Shown in pieces: positions 48,254-56,843 of a stretch of DNA of 64,000 nt. Both the position numbers and the translations under genes were made by a program. The stretch is taken from contig NZ_LMDC01000012.1 in the NCBI RefSeq assembly GCF_001425705.1, forward strand, positions 251,402 to 315,401, read 5' to 3'. Position 1 is the first letter of the stretch. The number at the start of each line of letters is the position of its first letter. Origin of the DNA: Pelomonas sp. Root1217 (GTDB taxonomy: Bacteria; Pseudomonadota; Gammaproteobacteria; Burkholderiales; Burkholderiaceae_C). The notes under the pieces are model-generated. The model saw only the letters and a list, made by a program, of their open reading frames with translations, was not told where the DNA came from and searched no databases.

Positions 48254-48937
48254 TCAGGCGTCCCCAGCGGCGACCGGCAAAGGCACGTCTTGCGCCTTGG
48301 TCTGCATCAGCTGGCGCACTTCAAGCAGCGCCTCGTCGCTGACGAAAGAAAGGATGGGCCGCAGCACGCCCAGCAGCATCTCCATCTGGCCGAACCCGGC
48401 ATCGGCTTCCCGAAAGCGCACCAGCCGGTGCTTGCGCAGCTCGCGCAGCAATTGACCGCGCTCTGCCGCCGAGCCCGGCAGCGTCGTGCCCAGCAGCGAC
48501 ACCAGCGTCTGCGACAGCTCCTCCAGGCTGATGGCCAGCTCCTGGTTGACCAGTTCGCGCTTTCCGGTCAGTCCCTCGGTGTAGAGAAAGCGCAGGCCCA
48601 GCGCGGCGGCGACCATGTCCTTGGACAGCCGCGCGCGCAGTCGCTTGACGCCGTCCTCGTCTTCCTGGTCGTCGCCCGGCGGGTAGAGCCGCATCAGGTT
48701 GGCATCGACGTCATGCGTGAGCGTGAACCCCAGCACGTCAAACCATTCGCGCAGCAGTTCCTCGGCCAGCGTGGCGTCGTCATAGAGCGCCTGCTCCGGT
48801 TTGGAATAGTCGCGCCAGAGGATGCCGGCCGCCAGCAGGCGGTTGCAGATCTCGGCGAAGCGCCGGCGCGAGACATTGCCAGCGGTACGGTCGGCAAGGC
48901 GAGTCTCGAGCAGGGCGTGGAAGGTATCGGTGGTCAT
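48254..48937 (-). CDS. jetB: Wadjet JetB: KITE-type subunit (DUF4194)
   Basis: 227 residues with the DUF4194 pattern (FAEICNRLLAAGILWRDYSKPEQALYDD, a winged-helix pair ending RFREADAGFGQMEMLLGVLRPILSFV). It corresponds to MukE-like KITE proteins that bind the kleisin JetA in the Wadjet complex. ATG 48937 overlaps the jetA stop by four bases and its stop is two bases before jetC. Confidence 0.9.
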   Translation of the reverse strand: MTTDTFHALLETRLADRTAGNVSRRRFAEICNRLLAAGILWRDYSKPEQALYDDATLAEELLREWFDVLGFTLTHDVDANLMRLYPPGDDQEDEDGVKRLRARLSKDMVAAALGLRFLYTEGLTGKRELVNQELAISLEELSQTLVSLLGTTLPGSAAERGQLLRELRKHRLVRFREADAGFGQMEMLLGVLRPILSFVSDEALLEVRQLMQTKAQDVPLPVAAGDA

Positions 48938-50361
48938 GTCTTTGGCAGGCGGCGCAGCTCGAAATCGTCTGCGATGAAGCTGGTTGTCTCGAAGCGTTCG
49001 TCGAGCTTCTTGACCTGCCAGCGCTGGCGTCCCTGCGCGGAGCGCGCCGCGCCCACGGCATGCAAGCTGGTCAGGACTTCGTCCGCGCGCCGCGCCGCGA
49101 GATCGGACAGGCGCAGCGACACGGCACCCGAGTGGCCCAGTTGCCGCAGCACCGCCTCCTCACTGATGACGAAAGCCTCGGCCTCGGCACGGCGCAGCGC
49201 CGCCTCGAGCCGGCTGTCCGCGCGGATCCGCCATTCGGTGTCGTCGCCCTCGAGCTGCTGGCGCTCGCGCTGCGTCCAGCGCAGGCCGCCGGCGGGCAAC
49301 AGGCGCAGCTCGGTCGTGGCCAGGCGCCGGCCCAGCAGTTCGAGCCAGGCTTGCTTGCCCGCGGCGTCAGCAGCCTTGATGCCGTCCAGCGTGAGGCCCA
49401 TCGGAGATTCCGCGCCGTAGTCCAGCGAGAGCGCCTGGCGCAGCAGGCTGGTGAAGCGGCGCACGTAGTTGTGCATCTCGCTGCGCAACATCGGCAGTTT
49501 CAGCTCGCAGGCCGCGTCGATCAGCTTTTCAATCCGCTGGCATAGCCACAGCGTGGCGCTGCGTCCGTTGCCGAGCACCGGCTCCAGCCAGTCGGCACGC
49601 TGGTGCAGTGCGGCGTCGGCGCGCTCGCGCTGCTCGGCGGGCCAGGCGCGAATCTGGTCCAGCAGCTCGATGATCTGGCCGCGGTGGCGGTCCACCGAAT
49701 CGGCCACCAGCCGCACGGACATTTCCTTGCCGAAACGGCGCTCCAGAAAATCGTTGAACTCGTCCCAGGCCAGCTTCTGCGTCAGCGCCTCGCGGGTGAG
49801 GCTCTGCATCAGCGCGCGGAAGTACTCGATGTCGTCCTGCAGGTCCTGCACGACGCGGCTGGCGTAGTCGTGTGCGTCCAGCAACTCGTCTTCGTCATGG
49901 TTGTCCAGGAACGCCAGCAGCGCCTTGCGGGCCGAGCGCATATTGCGCTGGCGGGTCTTGTGGCGGGCGTTGTCCAGCTCGGCGAAGGTCTCGGCGAAGG
50001 CTTTGCCAGCACGGGTCAGCTTGAGCACCGGTTGCAGGTCGATGGGATCCTTGTAATCCTCCAGCCAGCCGTGCTCCTTCAGCGCACGTAGCAAGTTCAG
50101 CGCGTAGCCGCGCTCGGCCTCGGCATTCACCGCCTGGGCGGCGGAGAGTGCTCCCTCGCGGTAGGCTGGTTGGGCGATCACGCCCAGGCAGATCTCCAGC
50201 ACCAGGTCCTTCGTCAGCGCCTGCGCGTAGTCGGCCTCCGGGCCATGCACGCGCTCGTGCAGGCCGCGCAAGACCGCAGCGCAGGCCTCGCGATCTGCCC
50301 AGGTCAGCGGGCGAAAAAAATGTTCACAAGCGCCGTGAAAGAAGATCGCCGACGCGGACAT
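48934..50361 (-). CDS. jetA: Wadjet JetA: kleisin subunit (DUF3375)
   Basis: 475 residues from ATG 50361, preceded by a strong GGGGAGGA. The DUF3375 body contains winged-helix and long helical parts (VQDLQDDIEYFRALMQSLTREAL, RRFGKEMSVRLVADSVDRHRGQIIELLDQIRAW). It is the MukF-like kleisin of Wadjet. First gene of the jetABCD operon, all four genes touching or overlapping. Three of the earlier codons (from 50376) are possible but poorer starts. Confidence 0.92.
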   Translation of the reverse strand: MSASAIFFHGACEHFFRPLTWADREACAAVLRGLHERVHGPEADYAQALTKDLVLEICLGVIAQPAYREGALSAAQAVNAEAERGYALNLLRALKEHGWLEDYKDPIDLQPVLKLTRAGKAFAETFAELDNARHKTRQRNMRSARKALLAFLDNHDEDELLDAHDYASRVVQDLQDDIEYFRALMQSLTREALTQKLAWDEFNDFLERRFGKEMSVRLVADSVDRHRGQIIELLDQIRAWPAEQRERADAALHQRADWLEPVLGNGRSATLWLCQRIEKLIDAACELKLPMLRSEMHNYVRRFTSLLRQALSLDYGAESPMGLTLDGIKAADAAGKQAWLELLGRRLATTELRLLPAGGLRWTQRERQQLEGDDTEWRIRADSRLEAALRRAEAEAFVISEEAVLRQLGHSGAVSLRLSDLAARRADEVLTSLHAVGAARSAQGRQRWQVKKLDERFETTSFIADDFELRRLPKT

Positions 50362-50752
50362 GGATGTCCTCCCCAATTCATGCGGCCTGCCGGATTGGCC
50401 TTTGTCCGGCGGCGCTGGTGCCGATTATCACGGCGAGGATGTTCCTGCCCCAGGGCGATACGCGGCGATACGCAGCCCAAGGAAAACTCCCTGCCGCGGC
50501 CCAATTGCAATGCTGCGAACTTGCGCACAAAGCGAACTTCGTGCTGCGACAAGAGCTTACGTCGCTCGGCCGATGCGAACTATTTCGACCGTCGAGGCCT
50601 CGCCAGCCCGTAGATCGTGGCGGGCCGACCTGGCCAAGCATGCGGCCTCGCCTGTGCCTCGACACGAACGTCTGCTGGTGCGTTGTCGATCCGAAGCGCT
50701 ATCGCCGCGGCGACGAGTGCAGCGGGCTGATGACGGCCAAAGCGGCCGGCTC
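50362..50752. other. 391-base gap between rtcR and jetA
   Basis: Holds no convincing gene. Both flanking genes are on the minus strand, so the jet promoter should be here, near the jetA side. I see no clear -10/-35 pair or strong terminator by eye. Confidence 0.5.
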
Positions 50753-52351
50753 TCAGGAACGCACCATCTCCCACGTGAGCCCAAACTTCAGCAGATATTT
50801 GCGCAGCCGGTCTGCGTCGTTGATGACAGCGCGCTGCTTTCGCGATCGATCAAACAGCCGGCGGCCAGCATCGGACAGGGTTTGCGCCTGCCGGCAAACA
50901 CTCACAACGGCCTCAAGCTGGAGACGATCAAAGAGATCCAGGTCCTCTGCCGTGCCTTCAGGCAGCAGTTCATCGAGCCGGACGTCCGACTGCCGAGAGT
51001 CGCCCGCGGGCTGCCACAGCCATTGAAGGCGCTGGATTTCGGCCTCGACCAGGCTGGTTGAAATTCGCCCACCATCCGCCAGCGTGGCCATCCGTGTCAC
51101 GCTGGCCATCAGGTCGCGGAAGTTGCCGCTCCAGAGTGCGCCCGCGGATTTGGCGAACCGCAGATAGTCGGCCTTGGCCTCGGCATTGAATCGCACCGCT
51201 CGACCTGACTCTGCCACGTAGCGGGCAAGCAGGTGGTCGACATTGGGCTCAATGTCCTCGGGCCGCTGCGCGAGACCAGGCAGCGTGTAGGCCCAGAGGT
51301 TGATACGGGCGAACAGGTCCTCGCGAAAACGCCCCTGCGCGACATCGACGCGCAAGTCCCGGTTGGTGCCGGCGATCAGTTGGAAGTCGCTGCTAACCTC
51401 ACGGTCGCTACCCATCGGGAAAAAGCGCTTCTCTTCCACCGCCTTGAGCAGCATGGCCTGCTCATCGAGGCCCAGCTCACCAATCTCATCGAGGAAGAGA
51501 ACGCCCTGATGCGCCGTGCGCAACAGGCCAGCCCGGTCCGCCGCAGCACCGGTGAACGCGCCCTTCTTGTGGCCGAACAGCGTTGACGCTGCGCCGTCAC
51601 CGCGCAGCGTGGCGCAGTTGACCTCGACGAAGTCGCCCTGGACCTGGTGACGCGATTTCTTGAGCTCGAACATGCGCCGCGCCAGGTGCGACTTGCCTGC
51701 GCCCGTCGGGCCGGTCAACAGGACGGGTGCCTGTGAGCGCACGGCCACTCGCTCGATTTCCTCGATGAGGGCATTGAAGCGCTTGTTGCGGGTGGGGATG
51801 CCACTTTTAAGGAACTCCAGCGCCTCCGCATGGGCTTGGCTGAAGCGCTGGGCCAGCACGTCGTACCGCGAAAGGTCCAGGTCGATCAGCGTGTAGCTGC
51901 CTGGGTTGTCCCGCTGCTGCTTCTTTGGCGGTGCCGTCTGCAAAAGCACGCCAGGGATGAAGCGCGACTCCACCATCAGGAACATGCAGATTTGCGCGAC
52001 GTGCGTGCCAGTGGTGATGTGGGCCCAGTACTGCTCGTGGGCCGGATCGAAGCGGTAGCTTCGCGCCCAGTCATAGAGGGCGGCGTACATCACGCCGAAA
52101 TCCCACGGGTCCCCTACGTCGAAGGGCACCAAATTGACGACCGTGTCTGGCGACACGTTGGCGATATCGCTCGCCAGGACATGGGCCAGCGCCTCGTGCT
52201 TCGTCGAGTAGAGGAGCTCCAGCCGGTCGATGACGGTGTCTTCGTGCTGCACCAGCGAGATCGTCGGACGCCATTTCTCCCAACGACCTGCACCCTGTCC
52301 CGAATCCAGCTGGGTGCCCATGAATCCGATGACGACGTTCTTCTTGGTCAT
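50753..52351 (-). CDS. rtcR: RtcR: sigma-54 activator with CARF-like sensor
   Basis: 532 residues. The N-terminal 180 residues form the RtcR CARF-like sensor (MTKKNVVIGFMGTQLDSG, YWAHITTGTHVAQICMFLMVES). The central AAA+ domain has LLTGPTGAGKSHLARRM (Walker A) and the sigma-54 contact loop GAFTGA. The C-terminal helix-turn-helix ends AGRRLFDRSRKQRAVINDADRLRKYLLKFGL. RtcR senses RNA ends with 2',3'-cyclic phosphate and turns on the rtc genes, which lie divergently from it. The intergenic region has its likely palindrome and a sigma-54 promoter. Confidence 0.92.
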   Translation of the reverse strand: MTKKNVVIGFMGTQLDSGQGAGRWEKWRPTISLVQHEDTVIDRLELLYSTKHEALAHVLASDIANVSPDTVVNLVPFDVGDPWDFGVMYAALYDWARSYRFDPAHEQYWAHITTGTHVAQICMFLMVESRFIPGVLLQTAPPKKQQRDNPGSYTLIDLDLSRYDVLAQRFSQAHAEALEFLKSGIPTRNKRFNALIEEIERVAVRSQAPVLLTGPTGAGKSHLARRMFELKKSRHQVQGDFVEVNCATLRGDGAASTLFGHKKGAFTGAAADRAGLLRTAHQGVLFLDEIGELGLDEQAMLLKAVEEKRFFPMGSDREVSSDFQLIAGTNRDLRVDVAQGRFREDLFARINLWAYTLPGLAQRPEDIEPNVDHLLARYVAESGRAVRFNAEAKADYLRFAKSAGALWSGNFRDLMASVTRMATLADGGRISTSLVEAEIQRLQWLWQPAGDSRQSDVRLDELLPEGTAEDLDLFDRLQLEAVVSVCRQAQTLSDAGRRLFDRSRKQRAVINDADRLRKYLLKFGLTWEMVRS

Positions 52352-52366
52352 ATCTAAATTGATACC

Positions 52367-52383
52367 AGACTAGCCAATAGTCT
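52367..52383. promoter_or_regulatory. Candidate RtcR binding palindrome
   Basis: AGACTA-GCCAA-TAGTCT, a 6-base perfect inverted repeat, 16 bases from the rtcR start and about 115 bases upstream of the sigma-54 promoter. This is the right range for an enhancer-type activator site. Binding is inferred. Confidence 0.5.
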
Positions 52384-52495
52384 AGTTCGTCTGGATTTCA
52401 TCGCGGTCCCCCATTGAGTCGTGAGCCCCGCGAAAAAGTACTTTTGTATTGCTAATCAATAGCTTGCAAGTTTTCACCTCGGACAGACGAGGAGC

Positions 52496-52511
52496 TGGCA
52501 CACCCGTTGCA
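52496..52511 (+). promoter_or_regulatory. Sigma-54 promoter of rsr-rtc operon
   Basis: TGGCACACCCGTTGCA matches the -24 GG / -12 GC consensus (TGGCAC-N5-TTGCA) with exact spacing. It lies 47 bases before the rsr ATG, divergent from rtcR. Confidence 0.88.
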
Positions 52512-52557
52512 ATAAGGAGAGCGCGAACAACAAGTTAAATGCAACGAGGAGAACCTC

Positions 52558-54132
52558 ATGGTCAACACGCAGCTCTTCCACACGATCAAAGGCGCCCTGC
52601 TGCCCGCAGCCACGGCGCGCAACGCTGAGCAGGCTCCGGCCTACGCCTTCAGCCCGCGTCATCAACTGGCGCAGCTGGCGGCCACGGGCTGCCTGAGCCA
52701 GACCTTCTACGCAAACGCCGAGGACCAACTCGACCAAGTTCTGGCGCTGACCCAGAAGCTCGAGCCCGTCTTCATTGCCAAGACCGCGATCTATGGTCGC
52801 CAGTCGGGCCACATGAAGGACATGCCGGCTTTGCTCGCGGCGAGCCTCGCCGTTCGCGACGTCGCGCTGCTGAGCCAGGTGTTCTCTCGCGTCGTCGACA
52901 ACGGCAAGATGCTGCGCAACTTCGTGCAGATCCTGCGCAGTGGTGCCGTGGGCCGCAAGTCGCTGGGTTCCCGCCCGAAGAAGCTGGTTCAGCACTGGCT
53001 GCTGACGGCCTCCGAGAAGCAACTGTTGAACGCCGCGGTGGGCAACACGCCCTCGCTGGCGGACGTGGTCAAGATGGTTCACCCCAAGCCCGCTGAGGCA
53101 TGGCGTGCCGCTTGGTTCGCATGGCTGATCGGCAAGCCGGTCGATGAAGCGGCACTGCCGCCCATCACCCAGGCGTTCGAACGCTTCAAGCGCGACATCG
53201 CCCAAGGCGTGGCCACCGAAGTGCCGGACGTGCCGTTCCAGATGCTGACCGCGCTGGAGCTGATCTCAGCGCAATGGGCGCAGATCGCTCGCTCGGGCTC
53301 GTGGCAGATGGTGCGTCAGAACCTGAACACCTTCGCCCGGCATGGCGTGTTCAACCTCCCCGGCATGGCCAACGCGGTGGCCGCCAAGCTGAGCGATGCG
53401 CAAGCCGTGGCCAAGGCACGGGTGATGCCGTACCAGCTGATGTCGGCCTTCATGGCGGCCGGCGAGTCGGTGCCTGCCCAGGTTCGCGATGCGTTGCAGG
53501 ATGCGATGGAACTGGCTCTGGTCAACGTGCCCAGCCTGGCGGGTCGTGTCGTGGTGTGCCCTGACGTGTCGGGCTCAATGAGCTCGTCCGTGACCGGTTA
53601 TCGCGGCTCGGCGACCTCCAGCGCGCGTTGCATCGACGTGGCTGCCCTGGTGGCTGCTGCGGTGCTGCGCAAGAACCCGCAGGCCCGTGTGCTGCCGTTC
53701 GAACAGGATGTGGTGAAGCTGTCGCTGAACGCTCGTGACTCGGTCATGACCAACGCCCAGGCGCTGGCCAAGATCGGTGGCGGCGGTACCAACTGCAGCG
53801 CGCCGCTGGCTCTGCTGAACCGCCAAGGTGCGGAGGTGGACCTGGTGATCCTGGTCTCGGACAACGAGTCCTGGGTCGACGCCAACCGGCGCGGTGCGAC
53901 GCAGACCATGCGCGAGTGGGAAGTGCTGAAGCAGCGCAACCCGAAAGCGCGCCTGGTGTGCATCGACATCCAGCCGACGGCGACCACGCAGGCGGCCGAG
54001 CGGCACGACATCCTGAATGTCGGCGGCTTCTCGGATGCGGTGTTCACGATGGTGGCGAATTTCGCCGCCGGCAACATGGACGCCGAGCACTGGGTCGGTG
54101 AAATCGAAAAGGTGTCGTTGGCCGCCCAGTAG
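52558..54132 (+). CDS. rsr: Rsr: Ro60-like ring protein (TROVE and von Willebrand A domains)
   Basis: 524 residues. An all-helical TROVE/HEAT ring (MLRNFVQILRSGAVGRKSLGSRPKKLVQHWLL, LISAQWAQIARSGSWQMVRQNLNTF) is followed by a von Willebrand A domain with the metal site CPDVSGSMSS (Asp-x-Ser-x-Ser). Ro proteins bind Y RNAs on the outside of the ring and the ends of misfolded or broken RNAs in its hole. In bacteria they guide nucleases such as PNPase. It lies after the sigma-54 promoter, GAGGAGAAC precedes ATG 52558, and the Y-RNA-like array follows directly. Confidence 0.92.
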   Translation: MVNTQLFHTIKGALLPAATARNAEQAPAYAFSPRHQLAQLAATGCLSQTFYANAEDQLDQVLALTQKLEPVFIAKTAIYGRQSGHMKDMPALLAASLAVRDVALLSQVFSRVVDNGKMLRNFVQILRSGAVGRKSLGSRPKKLVQHWLLTASEKQLLNAAVGNTPSLADVVKMVHPKPAEAWRAAWFAWLIGKPVDEAALPPITQAFERFKRDIAQGVATEVPDVPFQMLTALELISAQWAQIARSGSWQMVRQNLNTFARHGVFNLPGMANAVAAKLSDAQAVAKARVMPYQLMSAFMAAGESVPAQVRDALQDAMELALVNVPSLAGRVVVCPDVSGSMSSSVTGYRGSATSSARCIDVAALVAAAVLRKNPQARVLPFEQDVVKLSLNARDSVMTNAQALAKIGGGGTNCSAPLALLNRQGAEVDLVILVSDNESWVDANRRGATQTMREWEVLKQRNPKARLVCIDIQPTATTQAAERHDILNVGGFSDAVFTMVANFAAGNMDAEHWVGEIEKVSLAAQ

Positions 54133-54162
54133 GGCCGCGACACAGGAAGTTGGACGGTGTCC

Positions 54163-54260
54163 CAGGCGAATGCCTGCAGGAGTACAGCACCTTTGGCCGC
54201 GCGGGCATGCAAGCCCGCAACGGAGAACCGGTAGGCCGCTCTTGCAACTCTTGTCGCCTG
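54163..54260 (+). ncRNA. Y-RNA-like module A
   Basis: Outer stem CAGGCGA (54163-54169) pairs with TCGCCTG (54254-54260). The 5' inner-loop side begins ATGC. Upper stem GCAGGAG pairs with CTCTTGC. The tip is a GGCC-closed three-way junction with hairpins GCGGGC/GCCCGC and CGG/CCG. It starts about 30 bases after the rsr stop. No T-loop sequence is present in this copy, but the stem and TACA motif after it match the other four. Confidence 0.72.
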
Positions 54261-54293
54261 AGGCACCAACCTCACAACAGAACATGCGTCGTC

Positions 54294-54355
54294 GCGTGGC
54301 GAATGCAGGTGGGACTACATCCAAAACGTGTCTCACCGACTGTTTGTCGCCACGC
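54294..54355 (+). ncRNA. Y-RNA-like module B (minimal)
   Basis: Outer stem GCGTGGCGA (54294-54302) pairs perfectly with TCGCCACGC (54347-54355). Internal loop ATGCA opposite GACTGTTTG; upper stem GGTGGGAC pairs with GTCTCACC. The tip is only a short loop beginning TACA. About 62 nucleotides with no effector module: the bare Ro-binding stem. Confidence 0.75.
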
Positions 54356-54372
54356 GGGGGCCACCAGTTTTT

Positions 54373-54466
54373 GCGCGAATGCTGGCAGGACTACATCTGG
54401 AACGCCGGGGGTTCGAATCCTCAACCGGGAAACCGGTGTGGCAGTGTCTTGCCCCTCTTGTCGCGC
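54373..54466 (+). ncRNA. Y-RNA-like module C with T-arm-like tip
   Basis: Outer stem GCGCGA pairs with TCGCGC (54461-54466). Upper stem GGCAGGAC pairs with GTCTTGCC. The tip has a T-arm-like hairpin (GGGG-TTCGAAT-CCTC) followed by ACCGG-GAAA-CCGGT, a tetraloop hairpin in the place of an acceptor stem. The internal loop has ATGCT and CCTCTTG, as expected from the other copies. Confidence 0.75.
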
Positions 54467-54482
54467 TTTTTTGAGATGCCTT

Positions 54483-54609
54483 GCTGCGAATGCAGGTGGA
54501 ACTACAGATAACGACTCTCGTGGTCGCGGGTTCGAGTCCCGCCGGTCCCAAATCAGGGGGACCGTAGCTCAGTGGTAGAGCACGACGTTTCACCAATCCT
54601 TGTCGCAGC
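54483..54609 (+). ncRNA. Y-RNA-like module D (YrlA-like, permuted tRNA)
   Basis: Outer stem GCTGCGA (54483-54489) pairs with TCGCAGC (54603-54609). Upper stem GGTGGAAC pairs with GTTTCACC. The tip is a nearly complete tRNA body in permuted order. A small ACGA/TCGT hairpin comes first, then T-arm GCGGG-TTCGAGT-CCCGC, then a 7-pair acceptor-like stem CGGTCCC/GGGACCG closed by an 8-base loop, and a normal D-arm GCTC-AGTGGTA-GAGC. This is the architecture known for bacterial YrlA RNAs that mimic tRNA. Confidence 0.85.
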
Positions 54610-54629
54610 GGGGCATCACCCGCTTTTGC

Positions 54630-54765
54630 GGTGAATGCAGATGGAACTACAGGTAGACGCACGCGGCGAAAGCTGCGTGCTCTGTGAGTGATCACAGAGC
54701 GCCCGGGTTCAAGTCCCGGTCCAGCAATGGATGGCGGAGCAAATGTTTCATCAAACCTAGTCACC
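54630..54765 (+). ncRNA. Y-RNA-like module E with extra hairpins and T-arm
   Basis: Outer stem GGTGA (54630-54634) pairs with TCACC (54761-54765). Upper stem GATGGAAC pairs with GTTTCATC. The tip has hairpins GCACGC/GCGTGC and CTCTGTGA-GTGA-TCACAGAG, then a T-arm CCGGG-TTCAAGT-CCCGG and TCCA-GCAA-TGGA in place of an acceptor stem. A D-arm is not clear. The last module ends 25 bases before the next coding start. Confidence 0.8.
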
Positions 54766-54790
54766 CCTCTTCTTTGATCGACCAATCGTC

Positions 54791-55561
54791 ATGAGCCTCG
54801 CAGCAATTGACCCGCAATCCGTGGATGCCGTCATCGCCGACGCCTACAAGGTGTTCGGTCGATACCGGGCGCCCACCGTGCAGCTCGACGCATGTCTCTG
54901 CTGCATGTGCCCCACGCTGGAGGAGCAAATGCGCAAGCTGCCTTTGCGCAGGCTCACCCGAGAGCATTTCTATGAGTACAACACCGCCGCCAAAGGCGAG
55001 GTGCAGCCCGTATGGGAGGTCCTGTACTTTCTGCCGCGACTGCTCGAGCTGATCGCTCATGGGGAAGACGTGCACCACTCCACCGAGCTCTACCTGGACC
55101 GCGTCGGCCGCTGCCCGCCGCAAACCTTCAATGAAGCTGAACGCGAAGTGCTCAATCGGTTCGCGATCAACTACTTCGCCGGCCATCTGGCATCCCGTGA
55201 CCAGCGTCCGCTCGAAGACGCCTTGACCGTGCTGCTGATGTTCCATATCGGTGGGTTTGACCTGCCACCGCTACTGGACTATTGGCTGCATTGCCAGGAC
55301 CCGTGGTCGACGGTGCACTATGTCGAAGCCGGTTACTGGCACTTCTGGGAGGACCGAGAGGTCACCAACGCCTTTGCGCAAGATCGCATCGAGTTTCGGC
55401 AGAGCATCCGCCAATGGATGCTGGCACCGGCTCACCGCAACATCTTCGCTGACAAGCTGATGCGCCCCGACTTTCTGAACCTGGTTGAGAACCAGCCCGA
55501 CAGTGGACGCATGCCGTTCAAGCTCCTTGTCGATGCTGTCTTCGACAACCTGATCGAGTAA
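54791..55561 (+). CDS. Uncharacterised protein of the rsr-rtc operon
   Basis: 256 residues, ATG 54791, between the RNA array and rtcB, 13 bases before the latter. A Cys cluster LDACLCCMCPTLEEQ (near residue 35-39) could bind metal. The rest is helical with many aromatic residues (LLDYWLHCQDPWSTVHYVEAGYWHFWED). I do not recognise a family. Its position makes a role in RNA end sensing, repair or Ro function likely. No ribosome binding site of note is seen, so its translation may depend on the structure or processing of the RNAs before it. Confidence 0.7.
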   Translation: MSLAAIDPQSVDAVIADAYKVFGRYRAPTVQLDACLCCMCPTLEEQMRKLPLRRLTREHFYEYNTAAKGEVQPVWEVLYFLPRLLELIAHGEDVHHSTELYLDRVGRCPPQTFNEAEREVLNRFAINYFAGHLASRDQRPLEDALTVLLMFHIGGFDLPPLLDYWLHCQDPWSTVHYVEAGYWHFWEDREVTNAFAQDRIEFRQSIRQWMLAPAHRNIFADKLMRPDFLNLVENQPDSGRMPFKLLVDAVFDNLIE

Positions 55562-55574
55562 AGAGAACCAAACC

Positions 55575-56792
<1,218 letters not shown>

Positions 56793-56843
56793 ACGGATGG
56801 GGGCCCAGTGCCCTCACCCACATCAGAACAAGAAGAGAAGAAC

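Noticed and set aside
43436-50361. MukBEF chromosome-segregation genes
   Set aside because: The presence of a JetD Toprim nuclease and DUF3375/DUF4194 subunits points to Wadjet, not MukBEF.
54163-54765. Broken or partial tRNA genes in the region after rsr
   Set aside because: The D-arm and T-arm pieces first look like tRNA debris, but the repeated, covarying outer stems explain them as tips of Y-RNA-like modules.
54163-54765. CRISPR array
   Set aside because: Repeat units are not identical, spacing is irregular, and repeats pair within each unit; no cas genes in the window.
54150-54785. Short coding frames (about 140-160 codons) across the RNA array on both strands
   Set aside because: They cross several structured modules, have no start signal and no recognisable domain.
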